A stretch of 5,713 bases of DNA, from contig CACWNZ010000112.1 of NCBI GenBank assembly GCA_902762335.1, positions 1 to 5,713 on the forward strand, written 5' to 3'. The position numbers were made by a program, and so were the translations under genes. Positions 5,582 to 5,713 of the stretch are shown in pieces; within the stretch, counting starts at the first letter, position 1; every line of letters begins with the position of its first letter. Under the pieces are notes generated by a model, which made no database searches, was not told the DNA's origin, and worked only from the letters and a program-made list of their open reading frames with translations. The DNA comes from an uncultured Ruminococcus sp. (GTDB taxonomy: Bacteria; Bacillota; Clostridia; Oscillospirales; Acutalibacteraceae).

Positions 5582-5713
5582 TCAGGCCCTGCGGATGAAG
5601 AACTCCGCCATAATCTGCACGTACTCGTAAGTCTTGTCTGCACCCTCCATCATGGCAAGCTGCGCGCCCGCATTAAGTGTGTTAAAAAGAAAGTGCGGAT
5701 TAATCTGCGCCTG
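5582..5713 (-). pseudogene. Truncated YesM/LytS-type sensor histidine kinase (H-box fragment)
   Basis: The frame enters from beyond the right edge and ends at TGA 5582. It reads QAQINPHFLFNTLN (residues 1-14 of the visible part), the phospho-acceptor box of the His_kinase family PF06580 with His7, then QLAMMEGADKTYEYVQ and MAEFF. Relatives continue RYN...K and go on for about 150 residues to a C-terminal ATPase domain. Here homology stops after AEFF, the frame adds IRRA and ends. The other two frames do not resume the kinase. Without the ATPase domain the product could not autophosphorylate, so this is a broken or recombined gene. The N-terminal sensor part lies outside the window and cannot be judged. 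Confidence 0.75.

Noticed and set aside
5391..5630. Plus-strand frame of 79 codons at the right edge
   Set aside because: It overlaps the minus-strand kinase fragment and small acidic frame, and its product shows no motif or credible ribosome binding site.

Overview
All genes I can support lie on the minus strand, so the window reads right to left. The organism looks like an anaerobic gut or rumen Gram-positive of the Clostridia, near Ruminococcus or Oscillospiraceae. That is inferred from strong GGAGG-type ribosome binding sites, a Ser/acidic-rich lipoprotein penicillin-binding protein, moderate GC content and the protein families present; no marker gene fixes it. TGA and TAA both serve as ordinary stop codons.

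Right edge (5403-5713): a mosaic of leftovers. A YesM/LytS-type histidine kinase runs in from outside the window with its phospho-acceptor H-box, then loses homology and stops at 5582. A 55-codon reading frame of unknown family follows, and its end overlaps the start of the next gene.

Centre right (2416-5433): three genes in a probable operon. They encode a soluble von Willebrand factor A (VWA) protein with a MIDAS-type metal site, a short and divergent adenylosuccinate synthetase (PurA) paralogue, and a cation diffusion facilitator (CDF) metal exporter. The VWA and PurA-like frames overlap by 4 nt (TTGA); the exporter starts 46 nt further on. The PurA-like protein keeps the catalytic Asp, His and FEGAQG motif but has altered aspartate-binding and guanine-recognition loops. 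It may therefore make something other than adenylosuccinate, or use a donor other than GTP. A hairpin follows the exporter.

Centre left (1243-2400): a monocistronic D-Ala-D-Ala carboxypeptidase lipoprotein, with its own promoter (TTGTTT-17-TATAAT) and a terminator hairpin that overlaps its stop codon.

Left (1-1228): a second operon with its own -10 box. It carries an unrecognised 55-residue charged protein with a strong ribosome binding site, a NADAR (YbiA-like) gene broken by a frameshift and an in-frame TGA, and an intact but unrecognised gene that runs off the left edge. The NADAR lesions lie between two open frames, so decay appears limited to that gene.

I see no tRNA, rRNA, CRISPR array, transposase or recognisable attachment site. 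The least ordinary items are the PurA paralogue beside a VWA protein, the broken NADAR gene and the chimeric right edge.
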